A stretch of 64,000 bases of DNA from contig CAZUJF010000001.1 of the NCBI GenBank assembly GCA_964619955.1, positions 124,001 through 188,000 on the forward strand. The letters are read 5' to 3'. Below, one piece after another: positions 8,725 through 16,748 of the stretch; the stretch's first letter is position 1; each line of letters starts with the position of its first letter. Source of the DNA: JACQFK01 sp964619955. Its GTDB lineage: Bacteria; Planctomycetota; MHYJ01; JACPRB01. The notes below the pieces were generated by a model that was not told the DNA's origin, ran no database searches, and saw only the letters and a list, made by a program, of their open reading frames with translations. The translations under genes and the position numbers were made by a program.

Positions 8725-9903
8725 TCAGCGCTTCTCGATCGGGGCGTAGGACAGGCGCTGGGGGCCCGTGTACTCCGCGCGCGGCCGGATCAGCCGGTTG
8801 TTCGCCCACTGCTCGAGGATGTGGGCGGTCCAGCCGGAGATGCGGCTCATGGCGAAGATGGGCGTGAACAGCGCCTGCGGGATCTTCATGTAGGTGTAGA
8901 CCGACGCGGAGTAGAAGTCCACGTTCGGGTAGATCTTCTTGCCCTCGCGCTGGGCGTAGTCGTACATGACCTTCTCGACGGTGCGGGACATGTCGTACCA
9001 CTTCGTGTCCCCGGCATGCTTCGCGAGCTGCTCGGCGTATTTCCGGAGCACGGTGGCGCGCGGATCCTCGGTGCGGTAGACGCGGTGGCCGAAGCCCGGG
9101 ATCTTGACCTTGTTCTTCAGGGCGTTGATCGTCCAGGCTTCCGCCTTCGAGGATTCCCCGATCTCGTTGAGCATCTTCATGACGGCTTCGTTCGCGCCGC
9201 CGTGCAGGGGGCCCTTCAGCGCGCCGATGGCGCTGGTGACGGAGGAGTACATGTCGGACATCGTCGCGGCGGTGACGCGCGCGGCGAAGGTGGAGGCGTT
9301 GAGTTCGTGGTCCGCATGGAGGATGAGGCAGATGTCGAAGATCCGCTCCATCAGGGGGTCCGGTTCCTTGCCGGTGAGCGTGTAGAGGAAGTTGTAGGCG
9401 ACGCTCTTTCCGGCCAGGGGCAGGATGGGCTCCTCGCCGTTCCGAAGGCGTTCATGCGCGGTGATGATGGATCCGATGCGGGCGGTGAGGCGGATGGCCT
9501 TGCGGAGGCAGGCCTCGCGCGTGGTGTTGCCGCTGTCGGGGTCGTAGTGACCGAGGGAGGAGATGGCGGTGCGAAGCACCTCCATCGGCGTCGCGGTGCG
9601 CGGGAAGAGCCGCAGGATCATGCTGGTCTGGTAGGGAAGCTCGATCGCCGCGCGGAAGATGGCCTGGAACTCCTCCCATTCCTTCTTCGAGGGCAGGTGC
9701 TCGTACCAGAGCAGGAACGCGGTCTCCGAGAAGGACGAATGCTCGGCGAGATCCGTGATGTCGTAACCGCGGTAGACGAGGCGGCCTTCGACGCCGTCGA
9801 CGAGGCAGATGCTCGAGGTTCCGGCGACGACGTCCTCGAGCCCGGCCTTGAAGCGGGCCGAATCCGGGGCGGTGCCTGCTTCCTTCACGGAGGGTTCAGC
9901 CAT
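8725..9903 (-). CDS. gltA: Citrate synthase
   Basis: This 392-residue protein condenses oxaloacetate and acetyl-CoA to citrate, entering the TCA cycle in the cytoplasm. Conserved active-site stretches are clear: HADHELNAST (first histidine), GPLHGGANEAV (second), GFGHRVYRTEDPR (substrate arginines) and PNVDFYSASVY (catalytic aspartate). The length is that of the short, dimeric CitZ/2-methylcitrate synthase type rather than the long NADH-inhibited GltA, so 2-methylcitrate activity is possible. A GAGGA ribosome-binding sequence lies just before the ATG at 9903. The selenocysteine tRNA gene ends 27 bases upstream on the same strand. Confidence 0.93.
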   Translation of the reverse strand: MAEPSVKEAGTAPDSARFKAGLEDVVAGTSSICLVDGVEGRLVYRGYDITDLAEHSSFSETAFLLWYEHLPSKKEWEEFQAIFRAAIELPYQTSMILRLFPRTATPMEVLRTAISSLGHYDPDSGNTTREACLRKAIRLTARIGSIITAHERLRNGEEPILPLAGKSVAYNFLYTLTGKEPDPLMERIFDICLILHADHELNASTFAARVTAATMSDMYSSVTSAIGALKGPLHGGANEAVMKMLNEIGESSKAEAWTINALKNKVKIPGFGHRVYRTEDPRATVLRKYAEQLAKHAGDTKWYDMSRTVEKVMYDYAQREGKKIYPNVDFYSASVYTYMKIPQALFTPIFAMSRISGWTAHILEQWANNRLIRPRAEYTGPQRLSYAPIEKR

Positions 9904-9929
9904 GGTGTGCGTCCTCGGCGATAAAAAAT

Positions 9930-10025
9930 TGGCGGGAGCGCATGGGAATCGAACCCACCTACCAGCTTGTGACCGGTACCACGGGTTTGAAGCCCGGGGA
10001 GCCCACCAGGTGCCCTTCCGCTCCC
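9930..10025 (-). tRNA. selC: tRNA-Sec (anticodon TCA)
   Basis: Reading the minus strand gives a 96-base tRNA that begins GGGAGCG and ends CGCTCCCGCCA, with CCA encoded. The anticodon loop is CTTCAAA (anticodon TCA), the T loop is GGTTCGATTCC, and the extra arm is a six-base stem (TACCGG with CTGGTA, one G-T pair). The long variable arm together with the TCA anticodon is specific for selenocysteine tRNA. The organism should therefore recode some UGA codons; no SelA, SelB or SelD gene is in the window and no gene here looks interrupted by an in-frame TGA. Confidence 0.93.
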
Positions 10026-10176
10026 GTGATCGGCCCGACCATCGGACCGAGCCACGTTTCAGAATCGCAACTCCACCCGCCGCGCCTAGTTTGGATACGC
10101 TGCCGGAGCCTGTCAAGGGGATTCGCCCGCGCCGGCACAAGTTGCGCCACCTCGCTACAAGCGCGGGCGGAGGGGG

Positions 10177-10182
10177 TATAAT
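10177..10182 (+). promoter_or_regulatory. -10 hexamer, near-leaderless promoter
   Basis: A perfect TATAAT sits nine bases before the ATG at 10192. The sequence 17 bases upstream (GCTACA) is only a weak -35 match. The rest of the 166-base gap between the tRNA gene and 10192 shows nothing else. Confidence 0.6.
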
Positions 10183-10191
10183 AGAGAGCCG

Positions 10192-10977
10192 ATGCATGCG
10201 CTGATACTGCTCCTGGGCCTGTCCCTTCCGGGCGACGACGATCGCATCGAGGAGCTCGTCAGCCGGGTGAGTTTCCGCCAGGTCGAGACCCGGACCCCGG
10301 AGGAGCGGGCGGTCTATGCGACCCTGAGCCGGGCGGACCTCTGGCGCGACGCGTTCCGCAGCGTGGAAAAGCAGGTCGGCCGCTTCCCGGACGGCCTCAG
10401 CATCGAGGCGGATTTCGAATACGACGGGGCGGAGCTCGCCAAGGCGGCGGGCAAGGGCGCCCTCGGTCGGATCCGCTTCAACCTGAAACGGCTCGCCCTG
10501 CACCGCCGGCAGATGGACGAGAACGACCGCAAGCGCATCGAACTGGAAAAGACGGGACGGACGCTCGTGTACCGGGTCCCGCCGATCCGGATCGAGCGGG
10601 TCATCCACCACGAACTGGTCCACGTCCGCCAGCAGGGCTACACCGCGCCGGACTGGTTCAACGAGGGGCTGGCGGTGCTCGTCGGCGACGATCCGAATCC
10701 GCTCTACGCCTTCGTCCATGCGGGCAAGGAGGTGGGGCTGCTGGATCTGCTGCCGAGCGAGGGGCTGGACGGCTACGCCCGGGGCCACCTCTTCTGGAAA
10801 TGGCTGTCGCACCAGGGATGGGCGGGAAAGACGGTGCAGCTGACCGTGGTGGCCCGGAACGACTGGCAGACCGCGCTTCAGTCGGTCAGCGGCTTCTCCT
10901 GGGCGGAGCTGGTCTTCCTCGAACGGGAGTGGAGCGCCAGCGAAGCGGCCCGGATCCAGCGCCGCATCGGCAAGTGA
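10192..10977 (+). CDS. Exported gluzincin-like metalloprotease (peptidase MA family)
   Basis: The 261-residue protein has a short hydrophobic N-terminus (MHALILLLGLSLPG), probably a signal peptide. The zinc-binding motif HHELVH lies near residue 140 and a second element, WFNEGLAVLV with the third zinc ligand glutamate, follows about 18 residues later. Spacing and the WxxEG element match the collagenase-like MA gluzincins. An envelope or periplasmic peptidase is likely; its substrate is unknown. It is transcribed alone from a -10 hexamer nine bases before the ATG, with no Shine-Dalgarno site, and ends eight bases from the convergent HEAT/vWA gene. Confidence 0.75.
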   Translation: MHALILLLGLSLPGDDDRIEELVSRVSFRQVETRTPEERAVYATLSRADLWRDAFRSVEKQVGRFPDGLSIEADFEYDGAELAKAAGKGALGRIRFNLKRLALHRRQMDENDRKRIELEKTGRTLVYRVPPIRIERVIHHELVHVRQQGYTAPDWFNEGLAVLVGDDPNPLYAFVHAGKEVGLLDLLPSEGLDGYARGHLFWKWLSHQGWAGKTVQLTVVARNDWQTALQSVSGFSWAELVFLEREWSASEAARIQRRIGK

Positions 10978-10984
10978 CCCCGCT

Positions 10985-12514
10985 TCATTTCTTGATGTGC
11001 ACGAACTCCCCGCCCGTCGCCTCCGCCAGTTTCTTGAGGAAGACGGGGTCGGGGGCGTCGGGGGCCGCCTCCTGGCCTGGCTCGGCCTCGCCGACGCAGA
11101 TGGCGTGCAGGGTGAGTTTGCGCAGGCGGTTCACCTTCTTGATTTCAGACATCAGGTCGTCGGGCTGGACGATGCGGCCGATCGTCGGTTTGCCGTCGGT
11201 CATGAAGTAGATCGTGTCCGGGCCCCCGGTGGCGGTGGCGTAATGGGCCTTCTTGTCCACCGAGATCACGCCGGGGCGCTGGGGCTGCTCCAGCATCCGC
11301 AGCCCGAGTTCGATCGCGTCCCAGGCGTTGGTCCCGCCCGAGGCGACGAGCTTGTCGGCCTCCTTCAGACAGTCCAGCTTGTTCATCCAGGTGGCGGGGA
11401 CGAGCTCCTGTCGCCAGGGGGAGGGGGTGGCCTCGAACCAGACGACGTTGAAATGCACCTTCGGGCTCAGGACGTAGACGGTGTTGATGAATTCCTTCCG
11501 GACGACGTCCATGCGGGTGACGGCCTTGACCGCCTCCCATTTCCGCTGGATCTTGGACGACTCCTCGCGGCCGAACTTCTCCTCCTTCGACTCCTTCAGG
11601 TCCCCGCTCGCCTCCGGGGGGAGCTTGAAGACCGTGCGCTCGGGTTCGGTGGCCGGCGCGGCCATGGATCCCGTGCGGTCGAGGATGAAGACCAGCCGGG
11701 TAGAGCGGGTCTTGAGCCCGTAAAATTCGGTCGGCTGGACCATCGTCGTCCCGGCGGGGATCTTGTCGCCGGCCTTCTTCGCGGAGATCGCCGCGCGCCA
11801 GGCGTTGGGATCGTCGCTGTCCAGCTCGACGTCGAGCAGTTTCTTGAGGATGGCGATCAGGGGATCCTTCAGGCGGCCCTGCTCGCCGCGGATCTTGCCG
11901 AGGCCCTCGACGAGCGGCTCGACCAGCTTCTCGTCGGCGCTCTTCTCCAGCCCCCGGAGCGCGGACAGCTTCACCTCCCAGGTGCGGTCCTCGGCCAGCA
12001 GCTTCAGGAAGAGCTCGTGCTGGCCGGGCTGGGCGCGTTCGACCAGCGCGTCGACCGCCGCGATCTGGACGACCGGCTGCTTGTCCTCCGCCAGCTCGGC
12101 GAGGTCCTTCCATTCCCCGCGGGCGCCGAGCGCCCAGAGGCTCCAGGCCCGGACCCGAAGGTTCTCCCCCTTGGCCCGGGCGGTCTTCAGGAGCTCGGCA
12201 AGGACCTCCTTCGTGCCCAGCTTCTTCAGGGTCCGAAGGCACGCCTCGAGCACGCTCCCGGCGACCTTCTCCTCGTTCCTGCCCCCGTTGCCCTCGCGCC
12301 CGATCTCGGCGCGCAGCACCGCCAGGGTCAGCTGCAGGCAGGGGCGCTCGACCTTGTCGAAGACGGCCGAGCCGAGGCCGTCGACGGCGGAGCAGCGCTC
12401 CAGCGGGTCGCGGCTGGCGGAATATTTCTGATAGAGCGCGAGCGCCTCCCCCCAGGTGCGGGCGTCCTGGGGAAGGAGCGCGGCCAGGGATGCGACCAGC
12501 ACGGACAGGATCAT
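10985..12514 (-). CDS. Exported HEAT-repeat and von Willebrand A protein
   Basis: A 509-residue protein with a signal peptide (MILSVLVASLAALLPQ), a helical N-terminal half of HEAT-like repeats (residues about 25-220, for example VRAWSLWALGARGEWKDL and VQIAAVDALVERA), and a C-terminal vWA domain from about 280. The metal site reads FILDRTGSM, where threonine replaces the usual first serine of D-x-S-x-S; a threonine can still ligate the metal. A DGKPTIG loop supplies the later MIDAS residues. It should act in the periplasm or on the surface as a metal-dependent binding scaffold. A GGAGG site lies five bases before the start. The upstream gene on the same strand encodes a sigma54 activator, so the pair may be regulated together, but that is inference. 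Confidence 0.78.
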   Translation of the reverse strand: MILSVLVASLAALLPQDARTWGEALALYQKYSASRDPLERCSAVDGLGSAVFDKVERPCLQLTLAVLRAEIGREGNGGRNEEKVAGSVLEACLRTLKKLGTKEVLAELLKTARAKGENLRVRAWSLWALGARGEWKDLAELAEDKQPVVQIAAVDALVERAQPGQHELFLKLLAEDRTWEVKLSALRGLEKSADEKLVEPLVEGLGKIRGEQGRLKDPLIAILKKLLDVELDSDDPNAWRAAISAKKAGDKIPAGTTMVQPTEFYGLKTRSTRLVFILDRTGSMAAPATEPERTVFKLPPEASGDLKESKEEKFGREESSKIQRKWEAVKAVTRMDVVRKEFINTVYVLSPKVHFNVVWFEATPSPWRQELVPATWMNKLDCLKEADKLVASGGTNAWDAIELGLRMLEQPQRPGVISVDKKAHYATATGGPDTIYFMTDGKPTIGRIVQPDDLMSEIKKVNRLRKLTLHAICVGEAEPGQEAAPDAPDPVFLKKLAEATGGEFVHIKK

Positions 12515-12550
12515 GAAACCTCCGGGAATAGGACACCCGCCGGGCGGGAC

Positions 12551-14602
12551 TTAGTCGTTCGAAGCACGCGAACGCTGCAGACCGTACTGCTCGATCTTGG
12601 CGTCCAGCGTCGGCCTTGAGACGCCCAGCCGCTGCGCGGCCTCGGACTTCTTCCATCCGCATTCCTCGAGCGTCCGGGTGATGACACGACGCTCGACGTC
12701 CTCGACGGCATCCCGCACCACGTCTTTGAGGGAACCCTGGCCCGCGATGCGGGCGGCGGGGGCGGGGAGCTGCTGCGCGCGGATCTCGTCCTTCAGGTGG
12801 TCGACGGCGATCACGTCGTCGGAGAGCGCGACGGCCCGGCGCAGTTCGTTCTCCAGCTCCCGGACGTTTCCGGGCCAGGCGTAGTTCTGCAGCGACCACC
12901 AGGCCGGCTCGTCGACCCGGCGCTTGGGGTTTCCGGACTCCCGGGCGATGCGTTCGAGGAAGTAGTCCACGAGGAGGGGGATGTCGTCCCGGCGGTTGCG
13001 GAGGGGCGGGAGCGTGATCTTGACGACGTGCAGGCGGTAGTAGAGGTCCTCGCGGAAGACGCCGGTCTTGATGAGCTCGGACAGGTCCTTGTTCGAGGCG
13101 CTGATGAGGCGCACGTCGACCCGGACCAGGTCCTTGCCCCCGACGCGGCGGATCTCCCCCTCCTGGATCGCGCGGAGGAGCTTCTTCTGCATGTCGAGGG
13201 ACATGTCCCCGATCTCGTCGAGGAAGAGGGTGCCCTTGTGGGCGAGTTCGAAGAGCCCGGGCTTCGAGGCCGTGGCGCCGGTGAACGCGCCCTTCTCGTG
13301 TCCGAAGAGCTCGCTTTCGAGCAGCGTGTCGGGGATGGCGGAGCAGTTCTCGCTCACGAAGCGGCCTCCGCGGGCGCGCGCGGAGTTGAAATGGATCGCC
13401 CGCGCGACGAGCTCCTTGCCCGTGCCGCTCTCCCCGTACACGAAGACCGGATCGTCGGTGTCGATCACCCGGTCGAGCATGCGGAAGACGTCCTGCAGCG
13501 CGCGGGAGCGGCCGACGAAGGAGCTGAAGTCGTGCTTGAGGGGGACGCCGGCGCGCCGGGCGTCGAGGTCCTCCTTCACCTTGGAGAGTTCCGCGTACTG
13601 CTTCTCGACCTTGGTCTTGAGCTGGGCGTTGAGGCGCTCGATCTCGTCGCGGGAGCGCTGGAGCTCCTCCTGGCGCCGGGCGTTCTCCTCGAAGAGCCGG
13701 GCGTTCTCGATCGCGATGGCCGCCTGGTCGGCGAAGCCCTGGAGGATCGGCAGGGCGGCCTCGGTGAAGAGGCCGGTCTCGAAGCGGTTGTCCATGTAGA
13801 CGCAGCCGAGGACGGCCTCCCGGACCCGGAACGGGATGCAGATCAGCGAGCGGAGCTGGAGGTCGGTCACGCTGCCCGCGGTGGGGAGGTCGGGGTCGCT
13901 GAGGGCGTCGGCCGAGACGACGGGGCGGCCCGTCCGGAGCACGTCCTCGGCGACCGAGTGGCTGACCTTGAATTCGGGCTTCTTGATGGATTCGCGGTCG
14001 AAGTTCCGGGCGACCTTGACGATGAGGCTGTCCCGTTCCCGGAGGATGAGGAAGCCGCGCTCCGCCCCGGTCATCTCGATGAGCGTGTCCATGATCAGCT
14101 CGAGCAGCTTCTTGAGCGAATGCTCCGAGCCGAGCAGCTTGGTGATCTCGAGGAGGCGCAGCAGGCTCTCCCGTTCCGCCTGGACGGCGTCCTCCTCCGG
14201 CACGCCCTCCAGGATCAGCGGCGCCTCCTCGAGGCGCCGGCGGGGGGCCAGACGCGCCCGGCGGCGGGGACGCAGGAGGGGGATGCGGCGGGTCTTGGGG
14301 CGCGGCTCCTCCCCGGAGATCTCGAAGAGCACCTCGTGCAGGCCGATGCGGATGCGGTCGCCGCTTTCCAGGAGGTGGGCGTTCACCTTGATCCCGTCGA
14401 TCTCGGTGCCGGTTTTGGTTTCGAGGTCGACGAGTTTGAACCGCCCGTTCTCGCCGCTTTCGATCTGGCAGTGGGAGGGGTCGGCGGCGGCGTCGTCGAT
14501 CTGGACGGAGCAGGTTTCGGCGCGGCCCAGCGTGACGACGCCGCCTTCGAACTCGAAGCGCCGGTCCTCGCGTCCGGGGGCGGAAATCGTGAGCCGGGGC
14601 AT
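12551..14602 (-). CDS. Sigma54-dependent activator with FHA and GAF sensory domains
   Basis: A 683-residue transcription activator. Residues about 1-100 form an FHA domain (LGRAETCSVQIDD, SHCQI), which binds phosphothreonine peptides; about 150-310 is a GAF domain; then a coiled coil; about 360-595 is the AAA+ domain with Walker A GESGTGKE, the sigma54 contact loop GAFTGA and LFLDEIGD; the last 60 residues are a Fis-type helix-turn-helix (KKSEAAQRLGVSRPTLDAK). All catalytic motifs are intact, so it should open sigma54 promoters. FHA input suggests control by Ser/Thr kinases such as the one at 29372-30442. The start is fixed by a TTGTCT-17-TACAAT promoter whose -10 ends six bases before the ATG. 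Confidence 0.92.
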   Translation of the reverse strand: MPRLTISAPGREDRRFEFEGGVVTLGRAETCSVQIDDAAADPSHCQIESGENGRFKLVDLETKTGTEIDGIKVNAHLLESGDRIRIGLHEVLFEISGEEPRPKTRRIPLLRPRRRARLAPRRRLEEAPLILEGVPEEDAVQAERESLLRLLEITKLLGSEHSLKKLLELIMDTLIEMTGAERGFLILRERDSLIVKVARNFDRESIKKPEFKVSHSVAEDVLRTGRPVVSADALSDPDLPTAGSVTDLQLRSLICIPFRVREAVLGCVYMDNRFETGLFTEAALPILQGFADQAAIAIENARLFEENARRQEELQRSRDEIERLNAQLKTKVEKQYAELSKVKEDLDARRAGVPLKHDFSSFVGRSRALQDVFRMLDRVIDTDDPVFVYGESGTGKELVARAIHFNSARARGGRFVSENCSAIPDTLLESELFGHEKGAFTGATASKPGLFELAHKGTLFLDEIGDMSLDMQKKLLRAIQEGEIRRVGGKDLVRVDVRLISASNKDLSELIKTGVFREDLYYRLHVVKITLPPLRNRRDDIPLLVDYFLERIARESGNPKRRVDEPAWWSLQNYAWPGNVRELENELRRAVALSDDVIAVDHLKDEIRAQQLPAPAARIAGQGSLKDVVRDAVEDVERRVITRTLEECGWKKSEAAQRLGVSRPTLDAKIEQYGLQRSRASND

Positions 14603-14608
14603 TCAAGG

Positions 14609-14637
14609 ATTGTATGGCGGGGCGCTTGGGAAGACAA
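14609..14637 (-). promoter_or_regulatory. Sigma70-type leaderless promoter of the FHA-GAF activator
   Basis: On the minus strand TTGTCT (14632-14637) and TACAAT (14609-14614) are separated by exactly 17 bases. The -10 ends six bases before the ATG at 14602, so the transcript would start at the start codon. Confidence 0.7.
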
Positions 14638-14677
14638 TTGAGTCGCCCGTACCCCGGGGCACGGGCGGCCCGGGTCG

Positions 14678-14756
14678 ACCCTCCTTCGCCCGTCCAGGGG
14701 TGGGCTTCGGAGGGTTTCGCCCGCCGTAGGAGCGGAGGCCGCTTGCGGCGGGCTCA
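14678..14756. repeat. Structured intergenic element, copy 1 (two stems)
   Basis: A 79-base element with two stems: ACCCTCC paired with GGAGGGT, then CCCGCCG paired with CGGCGGG, ending CTCA. The linker between stems (GGAGGGTTTCG) and the lead ACCCTCCTTCG are shared with the element at 32016-32090, while the loops differ. The outermost pair of stem two is C-G here and T-A in the other copy, a compensatory change. It lies 70 bases upstream of a membrane-protein gene. Confidence 0.7.
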
Positions 14757-14825
14757 CAATTGAGGCACGGATCGGGGCTTTGGGGGCGTCTGGTAGACAG
14801 GGTTCCGAAGAAGAAGGGGGTGGCC

Positions 14826-15653
14826 ATGAGTCCATCGCTGGCGCTGCGGCACCGCTCCATCTTCGAGGATCCCGCCCGCTTCCTCTGCCTGTGCTCGGCC
14901 GTTTCGCTCTGGCTGATCCCGCAGGTCCCCTTCGTCCTGCTCCTGCTGGTCCTGCTGTCGCTGCAGGCCGGGGCGATCCGCATGGCCCTGCGCGGGGCGG
15001 GTCCCGGGTGGTCCTGGGAGGGCGGCCGCCGCGTGCACGGGGCGGTCTACGCCTCGGTGCTCTCGATGGATTACGCGGGTCTCGCGGCGGGCACCGCCGC
15101 GGGGGCCCTGCTCCTGGTCCGGCTCTTCAACGGTCCGGAGCCGGTCGGCGCGTTGAGCGCCCTGGCGGCGGGCGTCTGCCTCCTGCCCGACGTCCGGCTC
15201 TGCCGGCGCCTGCTTTCCCGGGATCCCGTCGAAGCCACGCGGCAATTGCGGGAGGGGGCGTTCTACCGGGACCCCGTCATGCTGGGGACGCTCCTGGCGG
15301 CGGGGACGCTGATCCTGATGGACCTCGAAACGCTGGCCTACGTGCTGGCCTCGCTGCTGCTGTTCCAGGCGGGGCCGATGCTGATCTTCGTGGACCAGTA
15401 CCTGCCCGAGATGGAGGTCCGCCGCTGGAGCGGCGCGGCCGCCCTGCTGCTGGAGCGGGAAGGGCGCCGCATCCTGCTTCCCGTGGGGGCGCTGCTGCTG
15501 GCGCCGTTGAGGCTGGCGGGCGGGGAGCCGGTCGCGCTGGGCGGGCTGGGGCTGCTGCTGCTGGGGGTGCTTCTGCCCGATCTCCTGAGGCTGGCCCAAG
15601 GGCTCTTCTTGTGGGCGTCGAATCTGCTCCGCGTGACGCCGGCGGGGCGATAG
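14826..15653 (+). CDS. Multi-pass membrane protein of unknown function
   Basis: A 275-residue protein with about seven hydrophobic segments rich in leucine and alanine, and short charged loops. I recognise no family. A possible re-entrant feature is the acidic segment DQYLPEMEVRRW near residue 195. The start at 14826 follows AAGGGGG by a good distance; an upstream in-frame ATG at 14760 would cover part of the structured element region and is less likely. It stands alone on the plus strand and converges with the CRP-like gene, seven bases away. The structured element at 14678-14756 may form its leader. Confidence 0.65.
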   Translation: MSPSLALRHRSIFEDPARFLCLCSAVSLWLIPQVPFVLLLLVLLSLQAGAIRMALRGAGPGWSWEGGRRVHGAVYASVLSMDYAGLAAGTAAGALLLVRLFNGPEPVGALSALAAGVCLLPDVRLCRRLLSRDPVEATRQLREGAFYRDPVMLGTLLAAGTLILMDLETLAYVLASLLLFQAGPMLIFVDQYLPEMEVRRWSGAAALLLEREGRRILLPVGALLLAPLRLAGGEPVALGGLGLLLLGVLLPDLLRLAQGLFLWASNLLRVTPAGR

Positions 15654-15659
15654 GGCCTT

Positions 15660-16721
15660 CTACTGCGGCTTGCGCCAGACCCCGGTCTGCTTGAATTCGT
15701 CCACCCGGCGCATGCCCTCGAGCAGCAGGCCGACGGTGTCCATCTGCATCTGCTTCTGGTTGTCTTCCTTCCGGATGGCCTCGAAGCGGAAGTTGCCGCG
15801 GGCCCAGCTGAGGAATTCGAAGAAGGCCTCTTCGCCCTTCTTGTCGCCCATCTTCACTTCATGGATCTGCCCGTCGTGCATGTAGATGGACGTGCTCTTG
15901 TCCGCATTCTGGATGATGAGCATGCCCGTCTGGCTGTTGACGTTCATCGCCTGGATGAGCTCCGCGGGGGAGATGAGGTCGAGGCGGCCGGCCAGCCCCT
16001 TCTTCAGCTCCTCGGCGACGCGGCGCCCGGTGTTGGCGAGACGGGTGGCCAGGATGCGCGCCAGCGTGATGGCGACCTCCGGGGCGATGCCCAGCATCGC
16101 GTAGAAGTTCTCGCGGTTGACCATCAGGACGGTGGCGTCGTCCTTCGCCCGGACCGTGGCGCTCGCGGGCTCGCCCGTGATCAGGGACATCTCGCCGAAG
16201 CACTCGCCGGAGGGGAGGGTGGCGAGCACGGTGTCGTTGTTCTCCTCGTCGGTCGCGACGACCTCGCATTCGCCTTCGAGGACGATGTAGAAGGCCTCGC
16301 CGGGCTTGCCGCGCTGGACGACGGCGCGGCCGGAGGGGACGCGGGTCCCCTTGATGAGTTTCACGATGCGCTGGAGTTTCGTGAGATGCACGCCCGTGAA
16401 GATCGTCATGCGGGAGATGCTGTTGAGGATGTACTGGGCCGCGGCGGGGGAGAGGGTGGATTCCGCCTCCTTCGTCACGGGCAGGAAGCTCCACCAGGCC
16501 TTGCCCGCGGGGCAGCCGCCGCAGAACGTGCGCAGGAAGCCGCTGGGGGAATCGCCCGCGGCGATGCGCGACACCGCCTTCTGCAGCGATTCGATCGCGA
16601 CCGAACAGATCGGGGCGCCTTCGATGCCGGCGACGAGCGGCGGCGTGAACTCCAGCTTGGAATCCTTATGGTAGAGGGGGCAGCTGCGCTCCTCCTCGCA
16701 GACGGCGGTGATCTTCAGCAT
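15660..16721 (-). CDS. CRP-like cyclic-nucleotide-binding domain fused to DUF4388, with N-terminal cysteine domain
   Basis: A 353-residue protein of three parts. Residues 1-75 carry five cysteines (8, 14, 39, 67, 70; FCGGC), which could bind zinc or an iron-sulfur centre. About 95-230 is a CRP-like beta-roll (GEAFYIVLEGECEVV, CFGEMSLITGEP). The phosphate-binding cassette reads EPASATVRA, with alanine where cAMP receptors have arginine, so nucleotide binding is doubtful. About 235-353 is a DUF4388 (PATAN) domain, as in the 1050-residue protein at 45101. There is no helix-turn-helix, so this is a signalling adaptor rather than a DNA-binding regulator. A TATACT hexamer (16732-16737) lies ten bases before the ATG. 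Confidence 0.8.
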   Translation of the reverse strand: MLKITAVCEEERSCPLYHKDSKLEFTPPLVAGIEGAPICSVAIESLQKAVSRIAAGDSPSGFLRTFCGGCPAGKAWWSFLPVTKEAESTLSPAAAQYILNSISRMTIFTGVHLTKLQRIVKLIKGTRVPSGRAVVQRGKPGEAFYIVLEGECEVVATDEENNDTVLATLPSGECFGEMSLITGEPASATVRAKDDATVLMVNRENFYAMLGIAPEVAITLARILATRLANTGRRVAEELKKGLAGRLDLISPAELIQAMNVNSQTGMLIIQNADKSTSIYMHDGQIHEVKMGDKKGEEAFFEFLSWARGNFRFEAIRKEDNQKQMQMDTVGLLLEGMRRVDEFKQTGVWRKPQ

Positions 16722-16748
16722 GGGCGGGAGCAGTATATCACGGGGTCT

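Noticed and set aside
9930..10025. tRNA-Ser because of the long variable arm
   Set aside because: The anticodon loop CTTCAAA gives TCA, which serine tRNAs do not use; length and extra arm fit tRNA-Sec.
11145..14606. A minus-strand open frame of about 1150 codons
   Set aside because: It is an off-frame shadow of the HEAT/vWA and sigma54-activator genes with no recognisable domain.
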